A DNA stretch of 64,000 nucleotides from Drosophila persimilis (taxonomy: Eukaryota > Arthropoda > Insecta > Diptera > Drosophilidae): the NCBI RefSeq assembly GCF_003286085.1, contig NW_020825317.1, positions 3,844,001-3,908,000 on the forward strand, in the 5' to 3' direction. Made by a program: the position numbers and the translations under genes. The stretch's first letter is position 1. Each line of letters opens with the position of its first letter. Below, piece after piece: positions 21,841 through 32,300 of the stretch. The notes under the pieces are model-generated. The model ran no database searches and was not told the DNA's origin. It was given only the letters and a program-made list of their open reading frames with translations.

Positions 21841-21921
21841 GTGTTCTATAATTACATGCATGGAAGATTGAGGTTTAATTTCGGGACTTCAGCCTCTTAC
21901 TATGATTCTTATGTCATGCCC
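21841..21921 (+). repeat. Direct repeat, copy 2 (about 81 bp)
   Basis: Second copy of the unit at 21,482-21,562, separated by about 280 bp of unrelated sequence. The hAT-type remnant begins a few hundred bases further right. The pair could be a local duplication or the flanks of an excised or decayed insertion. Confidence 0.8.
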
Positions 21922-22239
21922 AAAAACAATTTTTGCGTTTTTGTTTGATTGCGTTATCTATGTGTGTGCGTATTCGCCTTCGACTTCCTTCGTCATCGCG
22001 TCAGATCGGTCATCAGATTTCATTGCCTTAGTGGGAATTCTCTCAAATATCTTCCATTTCGCTTTCAATACCCAATAAAGCCAAAAGATAAAACAAATGT
22101 TTCGATCACTCATGATCCGTGTAAGCGGATAATATACTTAAAGCGTCTCAAAACATTAAAAAGACAAACCCTCCATGTTTCTCACACTCTTTGTATTCGG
22201 TTATTCGGGATTGTTTGGCTCAAGAAGAAATTAAATTAA

Positions 22240-22925
22240 TTCAAAGTGCAGGAGAATTTTTTCGCTCTTTAGAAGAACTGAAAGAACTTGTAGAGGTATA
22301 ATCTCAGTTTGATGAGGCTACTGTACAGATATCTGTTTGTTGCGCTTTACCAATAACACTTAAAATTCCGACAGTGGTGCACTTTTGCGAAAGCTTGACA
22401 GCATAAATAAAACGGTAAAAAGTGTCATCGGAATGAGACAAGATTAAAAGAAAAGTCCCGTACCCGTGCTGTCACCAAAGTAGCAACATTGGTAGCTCCT
22501 CGCTTTTAGAAGGAAGGATTCCGCTCTCCTTCAAATGCAACAGAAGCATCAAAGATTATTCAGGACGAGCTCACCGAAATTTATCTATTCGGAATGGAAA
22601 CTGATCCTTTTTTCGCATCCGTCAACACCATAACTAAAAACCATCAAACTGCTCTTTCTCGAAAGAAATAAAATGGAAAAAGTACGAAACAACCAAAAGT
22701 GCTATGGTCATTTTTAGGGAATATATTGAAACAAGGAATATAGACTCAAGCTCAGATGCCTTGGAATTTCGGAAGGTGATATTATTAAAGTTTGGCATTC
22801 TTGGTAGATTATAAAACTCTTTTAATTTCACCATTCCAGCAGCATCAACAGAAAGCGAACGCATGTTCAGAAAAACTGGATATATTATACGTGATAACCG
22901 ATGCTTTTTGCAAAACATGAATAAA
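22240..22925 (+). pseudogene. hAT transposase remnant, C-terminal half
   Basis: The plus-strand frames, broken by several stops, include SQFDEATVQIS (22,290-22,330), the FxxAT...S motif of hAT insertion domains, and near the end AASTESERMFRKTGYIIRDN (22,840-22,900). The latter is the hAT C-terminal dimerisation motif (P-x-S-x-x-SERxFS...). This is a separate element from the one at 6.7-8.7 kb, which is on the other strand and retains a different part. Inactive. Confidence 0.65.
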
Positions 22926-23466
22926 CATTGAGGTACGCAGACATCGATATTTTTGCAGCTCTACTCTGAATGCTACTCTATCCAATATTTATTCGATAAA
23001 ATGGTCATAAAAAGAGACTTGTATGAGCAGCTGTATTCCCTTACTACTCACATACAACAGAGCAAAATGGGGCTTGTTATCCATATATTTATAGTATTTT
23101 TCGGAAGATTTCCCGTGGTACGACACTCCCATTACAAGCTTTATAAGAAATATTCTTCTTCTCCTTCTCTTATTGATGTCAGAAGTTTTCCGGTTTCTGC
23201 TCCGCCTTTAGGTCCAACATCGTTTCCAGCCAGAGCTCTAGCTGCAATATTTAAATATTGAAGACCCAAAATCTTTAGTTGATGTGCAACAAATATATGT
23301 ATAGAGATCTCGATGATCTGTTATTTCGTTTCATTTGTCAATGTGATTTTGTCTTTTATTGTTTGATTTTTTAACCAGTAAAAGTTTACTCGAAAATACA
23401 AATGTGAGCCCATTGAAGCTGGCTTTAACCTTACTTTCTGCTTCGTTTTTGAGAGGAATCATTCTT
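22926..23466. other. Non-coding stretch
   Basis: Nothing supportable; likely flank of the hAT remnant. Confidence 0.35.
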
Positions 23467-23600
23467 CTTAGTCTCTGGCGTAGCCACTGTAAATGGATTT
23501 TTTCTTTTTGGTTATAATAGTGATCCAATCCAGATCCAGATTCTGGATCTGATATTCCGTTATTATATTATAAATATTATTATAAATGTCGTGATTCAGC
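23467..23600 (+). mobile_element. INE-1/DINE-1-like fragment
   Basis: CTGGCGTAGCCACTGTAAAT...GGTTATAATAGTGATCC followed by a CAGATTCTGGATCTGATAT variant corresponds to the block GCGTAGCCACT...CTATAATNATGATCCGA of the other copies. Both ends are missing. Confidence 0.5.
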
Positions 23601-25712
23601 TGCGCCGTGAGCGTGAGAAGATCCACTAAAGAAACAGAGAGCAGAAGAAAATCGACTGAAGAACAAAATATTGCAGACCCACAATTAAACTTATATGAAA
23701 GTTGTTCTTTTGTTCCTAATTTCTTTTCCGTGCCGCCTCAAATTGCGCCACAGCGAAACGTGGTAGGGAACAGCTAGTAGTTAATATATATTAGTCGTAA
23801 CTTCCAAGATCCAGTAATTCCCTAGCCTATTGTTGCTCTTAACGTTTCTAAATACCACTAAAACATTTAAAGTGCAAAACAATTCACAGTTGGGGTCATT
23901 ATTTGCTGGCTAGCAACCGCAAACGAGCCGAAAAATGAGGCCCCCCCTCCCACAGCCATTAGCCAGCCACAATTGGATGGCAGACAGTGCAACCCAAAAA
24001 GCGATTTGCAATCCAGCTAAATGTATTCCAAATGCCACAAAGTGACCACAGAATGCCAAATGCAGGAACATCCTGCATCCTGCATCCTGCATCAGCCGGC
24101 ATTCGTATGGCAGAAAAGCTCTCCATGATTGAGCCAAAGCCATGGACATGGACGTTGCCAAACGAAATTATGTTAATTCCCCGCTGAGCTCCATTTTATG
24201 TGAGTGGCTCTGAGTCTGGAACTCTGGAACTTCACTTGGAGTCTGGGAATCAGTCATGCCTGCGATCATAAATCCCAGAGGACGGAGCCCCAGGCTCAGG
24301 GCTCCACATTCCCATACTCCTCGGGAGTGACAAAAGAAAGACAAAAATAACGCTTTCATTATGAGGTACAGTCACGCCTCGATGACTTTATCGATAGGAG
24401 ACCGGTCCGCTCCGATTGTCACCAGCTTCGGCTCTGAAGCTGAGTCCAGTGGGGTCCTGAGGGCTGCTTAAATTGCCAAATTTATGGGCTCTGCCCTACC
24501 GCCATGGAGCCATGGGCTGGCTCCACGGGACCCTGGCTCTTGCAGCGTTTTGTTGCAATTGCAATTTCTGCACACTTACAACGGTAATTCGTGTTAACTT
24601 TTCGTGTAATGTGCAAATTTATGGCCCTTACATGGGTAGAAACGATGGCAAAAGGCAAGGACGAGCCAGCGAGGAGTTTTTACACAGCGAAATAAAGAAA
24701 GTTTTCGTGTGAGGGGTGACAACTCTGGCCGGCACAGTTGTGTGGGGCAATGCAATAGAGAGCAAGAGCAGCAGAACAGAAGAGCAACTGAGTTTAAATT
24801 ACACAAATTATTGGACTTCAGGCACCTCTTGAGTTCAAGCTTTTTCCTTCCCACCAATTCTTTATACTTTTAATTATACAGATGCTGGGTTCATGACTCT
24901 GGCAAGTACAGTTAAGTATTAGGGTGGTATATATGAGAGAAAATTGTGAAAGGCGGATCAAAGAGACGATTTCATGTCCATATCTACATATGTATATGTT
25001 TCCAATTCTGTAAAGGGTTTCTTGTAGCTATATTATATAGTTATTAGATCTTAAAACCATATAAAACTAGGAATTTTGGTTTGCTACCTTTATTATTACC
25101 TTATATTAAAGATTATTTTTGTAGGCAAACAAGAACATTTTTTGTTTTATGTGAGTTGAATGGCGAATTGGCATTCACGTGTTCACGTCAAGATCATCAG
25201 AGAGTGTGTGAATGTTCTGCTAGTGGAAGATATAAGAAACCTGCTCCTCTTGCCTTCAGCTGGTCCAATAAGAGGGTTCGGTGCCGCCATCTACTCCTTT
25301 CTGCCACTGCCGACTCTCCTGCTACTGCAGTACTTCCTCCAACCTGCAGTCTGCTGGCCATATTTTACCCTTGACTGCCATCCACCATCTACCATCTACG
25401 AGTACCAATTGGCTGAAGCTCCCGTGTGTGGAGGGGACAGATTTATGGCCCGGAGAACGGCTCGGGAGGTTAATAAAGCCTAATAACTCCGCTCGAGTGC
25501 TCGATTCTTAAGTGCAAGCGACTTTAATTCCATGGGATTCCCATGGTGAGTAAATTCGGATGCCAGGATGAAGGAATCAGAAATCAAGGGTCGTAAAGCA
25601 GGTGCCTGGGTCGTAAAATCCAGGGACCTGCTGGATGGTAACATCTATCAAAATTTTATTTGTACAACACGCAAAAAAATTAAATTGTATAGTCAGTAGT
25701 TCAACTTGACTT
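23601..25712. other. Non-coding region
   Basis: No gene can be supported. Some GC-rich patches (24,200-24,560, 25,230-25,500) have open frames on both strands but no motif or convincing start. A DRE-like TATCGATA lies at 24,389-24,396 without a nearby gene start. The tract TCCTGCATCCTGCATCCTGC at about 24,071-24,091 is a short 8-bp tandem repeat. Confidence 0.4.
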
Positions 25713-25725
25713 GATAAATAAGTAG
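25713..25725. repeat. Target-site duplication of LOA element, 3' side
   Basis: GATAAATAAGTAG at 25,713-25,725 is repeated exactly at 29,302-29,314. It abuts the TTAGG-like 3' tail of the element. Confidence 0.75.
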
Positions 25726-25876
25726 GTTAGGTTAGGTTAAAGCGGTAGCCGGGAGGGGGGGGGATAAGAGCCTCCCGCCCCCAAGCTCACTTGGACCTAT
25801 AGACAGGTCCGTTGTGTTGCCGCAAGGGCATGTGCCCCTTCGCGTTGCCCGAACCGTGAGAGCATACTACTGCAGG

Positions 25877-28155
25877 TTAAGGGCAGTCCCATCCGGTGGC
25901 TTGGATGTATTTGGACAAGGTCCCTGGTTTGATTACGGATAGGTCCGAAATGTCCGTGAGGAAAGCGGCCCCGAGAATACGAAGACGACGATTTCCAAGG
26001 GCTGGGCAGTGGCAGAAGAAGTGGGGGACCGATTCCTCCTCCTCCTCGTCGCGACAACTCCTGCAGAAGTCGTTATGAGGGATTGACAGTCTAGAGGCGT
26101 GAGTGCCGATCTGCCAGTGTCCCGTAATGGCTCTAGTAACTGCAGAGCACTGTGCTCTGCTGAGTTTATACAGCTCTGCTGAGCGCTTCTTCGATCGATA
26201 TGGCCATATCAATCTTGAGACTTTACAGGAAACGGTTTGCTGCCATCTCCTATTGGCATTTTGCTCGAACAATTCGTGCGTTAGGAGCCTGCACGTAGCC
26301 AAAGGCATCGCTACTTGCTCCCTCTCCGATAGGAGAGGAATCGTAGTACCCTGCCTGGCTAGCTCGTCGGCGGCGTCATTCCCCTCGATGTCCCTGTGGC
26401 CGGGGACCCATATAAGGAAGAGATCTAACTGCTCTGCGATCTCGTGCAGAGACCTGCGGCAGTCATTTACAGTCGCTGAGTTCGACGATATTGAGCCTAG
26501 AGCTTTGATAGCTGCTTGGCTGTCCGAGAAGACGCACACTAAGTGCGTATCTAGGAGTAGTTTGGAGACGATCGAAATGGCCTCCTTGATGGCTTCAACC
26601 TCCGCTTGGAACACACTACAGTGATCCGGGAGCCTGAAGCACTGACTGATGTTCAGCTCGCTGCAGTAGACTCCGCCTCCTACGCGGCCGTCTAGCTTTG
26701 AGCCATCAGTGTAGAAGTGGACCGCATTAGCAGGCCCTGGTTCGCCCATCTCCCAGTCCTCCCTAGATGGGATTGATACCTGGAAGGGCGTCGAGAGGTG
26801 ATCACTGGGGATACAGTAATCTGTCCTCTCTGGTAATTGCGGGAGTCTCATCAGGATTCCCGAGTGCCCAACCGCGGATGCTTTCCACAGTCTGGCTTCT
26901 CTCATTCGGAGGGCGGAAAGTGTTGCCACCTTCTTTCCCATGAGATCAACCGGGAGGAGGTCCAGCACAGTATCCAGGGCTTCCCCTGGAGTAGTGCGTA
27001 GCCCGCCGGTTATGCATAGTTCTGCCATGCGTTGAACTCTGCTGAGTTTATTGAGGCCTGTCCTTTTGTCCAAGGCTGGCCACCATACCACCACTCCATA
27101 GAGCATGATTGGTCGTATGATGGCGGTGTAGAGCCACCGAACTATATATGGGGTCATTCCCCATTTTAGTCCGATGGCTTTTCTGCAAGTATAGAGGGCC
27201 ACTGTGGCCTTCTTTACTCTATCCTCTATGCTCAATTTCCAATCGAGCTTTCTATCGAGGATAAGGCCAAGATACTTGGCGTTGTTGCTGAAGACTAGCG
27301 TTTCCCCACATAGTCTTGGGGGAATCAGTGCCGGAACTTTGTACTTCCTAGTGAAAAGCACCAGTTCCGTTTTAGACGGGTTGACGCCTAACCCGCATTT
27401 GTCTGCCCATTTCGACATTTTCGTGAGAGTACTTGTCATGCACTCACACAACGTCTGCGGAAATTTTCCGGAGAATGCTATGGCAACGTCGTCCGCGTAC
27501 GCCACCACGCGGCAGCCACCCCCCTCTATCTCCCGCAGCAGTGTGTTCACTGCCACGTTCCATAGGAGGGGCGAGAGGACTCCGCCCTGCGGTGTGCCTC
27601 TGCTGACAAATCTGGTACACGTTGACGTCCCCAGTGATGCCTCAACCGTCCTGCATTGTAGCATCTGATCGATCAGGCTCACCGTCCGGGAGTCAACCCC
27701 CAGTTCCGTCAGTGCACCCGTGATGGCGGTCGGTAGGATGTTATTAAAGGCGCCTTCTATGTCCAGGAAGGCTACCAGGGTGTATTCCTTACAGTTGATG
27801 GACGCTTCTATGATTGATGTGATCGTGTGTAGGGCCGTTTCGGTGGATCTTCCTTTCCGATAGGCATGCTGGGAGTCTGAGAATAGACTAGGCGGAATAT
27901 TTACCGTGAGATGCATCCCCAAAAGCCGTTCCATCGTCTTCAGAAGGAAGGACGATAGACTTATGGGTCTGAAATCTTTGGGGGCAGTGTGCGAGGGCTT
28001 GCCTGCCTTGGGGATGAAGACGACTTTGGTATGAAGCCAGGTTTCCGGGATATATCCATGGGAGAAGATTCCCTCATATATCCTTTTGAGCCAACTAGTG
28101 CCTTTTTGTCCAGCGTGAATCAGTTGGGCAGGGATGATGCCATCTGGTCCCGCGG
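25877..28155 (-). pseudogene. ORF2 reverse transcriptase-RNase H of LOA-clade element (open frame, no start)
   Basis: This is a single frame of about 759 codons with no stops, entered from the mosaic region without its endonuclease. The RT part has GPDGIIPAQLI, FRPISLSSF, AFLDIEGAFNN (first catalytic Asp), GTPQGGVLSPLLWN and VVAYADDVAIAF (YADD box). About 200 residues after the thumb comes an RNase H domain: HFYTDGSKLDGRVGGG (Asp), FQAEVEAIKEA (Glu), VFSDSQAAIKAL (Asp) and GHRDIEGNDAADELARQG (His/Asp). A cysteine-histidine cluster (CRSC...HFFCHCPAL) follows, and the stop is after GWDCP at 25,877. RNase H after RT is typical of the LOA clade. Reading-frame integrity implies a young copy, but without a start and endonuclease it cannot move on its own. 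Confidence 0.85.
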
Positions 28156-28480
28156 ATTCCCTATTTTAGTCCGATTGCTTTCCTGCATGTATAGAGGTCC
28201 ACTGTCCACTGTCCACTGTGCACTGTGCATTCTTTACTCTATCCTCTATCCGTTTTAGACGGGTTGACATTTGACGGCCTGCATTTGTCTGCCCATCTCT
28301 AAATCGTCGTGCGATTACTTGTTATGCACCCACAGTTCGTTCACTGCCACGTTCCATAAGAGGGGCGAGAGGACTCCGCCCTGTGGTCTTCACCCTTCCG
28401 AAAGGCATGCCGGGATGCACCCGTGGGAGAATATTCCCTCGTTAATTATTTTGAGCCAATTAATGGTTTTTGGTTGGGCA
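28156..28480 (-). repeat. Scrambled duplicate RT segments within the LOA element
   Basis: Short blocks here resemble parts of the intact RT: 28,155-28,245 resembles 27,150-27,235; 28,250-28,312 resembles 27,365-27,420; 28,345-28,395 resembles 27,545-27,600 (PQGGVLSPLLWNVAVN); and 28,395-28,490 resembles 28,040-28,145. The order matches an RT region from which several internal segments were deleted. It is therefore a deletion derivative of a sister copy. Confidence 0.75.
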
Positions 28481-28659
28481 GGGATAATGCCATCTGTCCC
28501 CGCAGACTTGTATGGTTTGAAGCTTTTGATCGACCAGAAAATGTTCTCCTGGCTTAGCAGGTTCAGGATGGCATTTGAGCCGACAGAAGACGGCGCGCAG
28601 TATATGGGTCTGTTTTTATCGTAGCCAGGGTAGTGAGTATTAAGGAGCAGATTTAGCGA

Positions 28660-29301
28660 CTCATCGCTGGACGTGGTTCAAGATTGGTCGACATTCTTCA
28701 AGTAGCCCAGTCTGGGTGTAGTCTTCGAAAGAACTTACGTCAAGAGGCGCGTTTGGCTTTCGATAGTTCTTTGTTGTAGGTTGACAGACTGGCCTTGTAA
28801 TCGGCCAAGTTTTGCTCAACGTTTTCAGCCTTAGCTTTATTGAAGAGTCTCCGGGAGGCTTTCCGGAGTTCGCCCAGTTTCGGAGTCTACCATTCAGGTT
28901 TCTTCCGGGCTCTGTTCTTGCCAGAGGGGCATGCTTTGTCGAGCGCCTTATTGCAGGCGTCGGTAAAGATCTTAAGAAGACGAGTCGTGGCCTCCTTGGA
29001 GAACTCCTCCTCAGATGGGGGCTCAGGGAGAACACGACAGAGGTAGTCAGAATACCGAGTCCAGTTTGTCCGCCTGATGTTCCGGAATCGGACTGGCTTC
29101 GGCACTGAGAAGGAGAAGACAGTTTCCACGTACCTGTGGTCCGAGAAGGAGTGCTCTTCCAGGACCCTCCAGGATACAATGTTACGCTGTATCTCATGAG
29201 AGGCAAGCGTGAGGTCCAGGACCTCCTTGCGGTTTTTAATGATAAAGGTGGGATCACTACCCCGGTTTAATAAGACCATCTGTGTGGTCAGTAAGTAACT
29301 G
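28660..29301 (-). pseudogene. Endonuclease C-terminus and linker of LOA element ORF2
   Basis: On the minus strand the frame runs from TTQMVLLNRGSDPTF through DLTLASHEI and SFSDHRYVETV, the serine-aspartate-histidine end of the AP endonuclease. It then enters a linker rich in Arg/Pro and shifts frame around 28,890. The catalytic N-terminal half of the endonuclease was never inserted. Confidence 0.75.
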
Positions 29302-29314
29302 GATAAATAAGTAG
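29302..29314. repeat. Target-site duplication of LOA element, 5' side
   Basis: Exact copy of GATAAATAAGTAG at 25,713-25,725. Confidence 0.75.
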
Positions 29315-32300
29315 CCATAAAAACAATACCGAAACCTGAACGAAAGCATAGAGCATCCATGGAGAATAGAAATCAGTGGAAATCAGATGGACTGCTGAAG
29401 GGCAGGCGAGGGCGACATACATATCATGAAAATGAGGCTGAGCGACCACTGCACATTGGGCCGATATTTGGCATAAATTCTAAAATGGTATTGAAAAAAA
29501 AGTTTTTTCAAATTAAACGTTGTCATAGCGCAGCTTGGAAAATTGCATTAATATTTTTGATTTGAATGTTGTTCCGAAAGGTTTGAATCTCTTCAAAGTC
29601 TGCTAAGAGCCGGTTTTTTCTCGACTTTGTTTGTTTGAAAATTGTAAATTTAAAGAAAAAGGATTGTTAATATTGGATCAGAAAGTCCGTGCACTGTGCA
29701 CCGCTTTCCCACGGCTATCCCCTAGCTGCAAGACTAGGGCCGAAACGAACAGAGTAAGAAACTGGGGAATAGTTGGCGGGAAAACACGCCCCCAGCACAC
29801 GGTTCTTCAAATACACTGGAAAATTGAATTCCTGAAATGGGGTATTTTTATGTACTTTTTCAGATGTTGTGCTTCTTTTTTTCACATAAAATAAGTGTTT
29901 TACATCTGGCTATATTAATCAAACAGCTGCACCTTAACCGTTTATCCATCGATGTTTACAGACTATAACTTAAACGACGCCTAGTTAATGAACCTATAAC
30001 AGAAAAATACAAAACCCTAAGGAATAAATTTATTTCGAGTTTTCAATTTCAAATTTTGAACAAATATCCCACAAAAAACTAACAATTTTGAATTTTAAAG
30101 CTTAATATTTTCTAAACGATAAGAGAAACCTACAAAGTGTTCGGGTAGCATATGTATATAGCTGCATTCATCAGCTTTTCAGAATTACAAAGTTCAACCA
30201 GATGTAAGATACTTAAGTTATGTGAAAAAATATCACAACCTCTAAAAAAATTAAATCAAAAAAACAGATTAAACAAATTTTCAAAGACTAAACTATAAAA
30301 ATCAAAATGTTTTTTTATTTTTTTTAAGCCCCAAATCTATTAGAAAAAGTCGGTTTGGTTCGCTGAGGAAATGTCGTGTTGAGTAGTGTTATTAGAAGAA
30401 ATTATAAATATTACCCATTTTTCATGAACATTTCCACCTATAGAAGTAATTATTTGTATCCTAAAGATAAAATTTATCGATTCTTAAAGGATGAAAATGC
30501 TGCAAAATGTGCCTATATATTCAGTTAAATGTCTGGTGCGTTATGTATAGACGGCAATATAAGGATATTTCTCAGTTTTCTTAGACAACGATTCTCTAAG
30601 GAAATGGTGAAATGGCGATATACCATGGGAACAAGCTAAACAAATCGTAAGCGTTATAGAAGAATCGTCAATCAGGAGCTTAGTGGAAACCTTTGATAGC
30701 TGGCTATTTTCCAGACTACATATTTTTTTCTTCTGGAAATCCACTGAATTTCCCAGAACATCTTCTACTCACAGTCCTTTCCTTTTAGACCTCAAATTTG
30801 CAACTGTCGCATGACTGCTTCTCAGATCCAGGGAAATATATGATGATATATACTTTCCTTTGAGAATTAAAATCTCACCCTAAGTTCCATCGAGCGTCTT
30901 CATCGGATCGTCCGCTTTCACTTAAACCAGACAATCGATATGTTTAATATTTTGATATATAAAATGCTGCTATAAAAATTATGTCATCTCTGAACCGCTG
31001 TAAGCATTATATTCTTTCTAATAGAATCTGGTTCGTGTAATATGTAACTCCAGCTGCTTACAATATGCATAAGTAACCTTCGCCGGAAAAGGTCAGTGTG
31101 TAAAACGAATGGTAATTGAAAATTTCCTTCTGGCGGAAAAAAGAAGGGACCCAGTCCGAGTGGGTGGCTGTTCATTCATTGAAATGGATTACACATCACC
31201 TGAATAGAGGCGATGATCCATCAGGGGGGTGCAGTTGTGCGTAGGGCCCGTTAAGTCGTGGGACGGGGGGAAACGCTTTCGTGGGGTAGCAAAGGATATC
31301 TGGAAGCAGTTATTTGATGGGGCAACCAGTGGGCGAACGGCAGCTCTTTCATGAGGCAGCAGTGGGCGTGTGGCAGTGTGGCAGAGTAATTTCTTCTTGG
31401 GAAAGCATAATGTAAATCTCGTGTTAGAGACCCGCACATAACTCAGGCCGAAACACGAGGCAATAAAACATTTTCAATCTTCCATCTTGCTTGCTCTTTG
31501 CTAATGACACGCCCACCACACACACACTCCCCCCAGCACACCACACCCTTACTCCCACACATATGAGACTTACTCGCAGAGGAAGGGGGTTGGTTGAAAA
31601 GGTTGGATGCTTCCTGGGGTTCATAAATTCCATTAAATTCGACCAGCAGCTGCAGTTGATTTCAGTTTCGAGTGATTTTCTTAATGTAGTTCAAAGAAAA
31701 CTGAAAACTGGCTAAGGAAAAGTAGAAACGCAGGAAAAGCAGCAAAAGCGGCACAGCTGACGGGGGACAAAGGGTTTCTTAAGTGCTCCACTGGGGAGGG
31801 GGAATGTAATGGGTGCTCTTGATGTAATAAATTTTCACTACGCCGAGGACTATGTATGTCTTGAGTTCCGTCTTTTGGGCTGGAGCTGGAATGGGCAGAG
31901 GGGGGTCGTAACAGATTTTTGAATAATATTTCACTTGCAGGTGGTTATGCATCATGTGCGAAAGGCGTACTGGATGGGTGTGTGTTGGGGGTGGTGGGGT
32001 TTTTTTTCCAAAGGCGGTGTAATTGTCTGAAAAATTACCATGTCTACATGACATGCACGCGCCGTCATTAAATAACATTGGGAAGGTGTGTGTTTGTTTT
32101 CTTGATGGGTTCTAAAGCAGAAACGCTGTTTGAAACATTCTACTCACTAAATATAACAAAATAAAATAAAAAAATTTTCTAAAAAGGAACGCCATAAACT
32201 TTGACAATTTTCTTGAGTTTCTTGAGAGTTCTCTGAACACACCTTATTGAGCAATCTTTAATAAGGAGCTGAGGAATAACCTACGATAGCTGCTGTCCCA

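Larger units (their letters stand above)
25726..29301 (-). mobile_element. LOA-clade non-LTR retrotransposon, 5'-truncated and internally mosaic
   Basis: The element is bracketed by an exact 13-bp duplication. On the minus strand it starts inside the endonuclease domain (29,301), continues into a decayed RT N-terminal region (28,620-28,480), then runs through a jumble of short RT pieces (28,480-28,160) that duplicate parts found again downstream. It then continues as one clean RT-RNase H frame (28,155-25,877), a 3'UTR and a tail of three CCTAA-like units next to the target-site duplication. Adjacent pieces at 28,485 and 28,140 both encode the same DGIIPAQ start of RT. The internal duplication must have existed at insertion or arisen afterwards by recombination with a second copy. 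Confidence 0.8.

Noticed and set aside
25724-25740. TTAGG-like repeats (AGGTTAGGTTAGGTTA) resembling the insect telomere repeat
   Set aside because: Only about three units, located exactly between the LOA 3'UTR and its target-site duplication. It is the element's own tail, and Drosophila telomeres do not use TTAGG.
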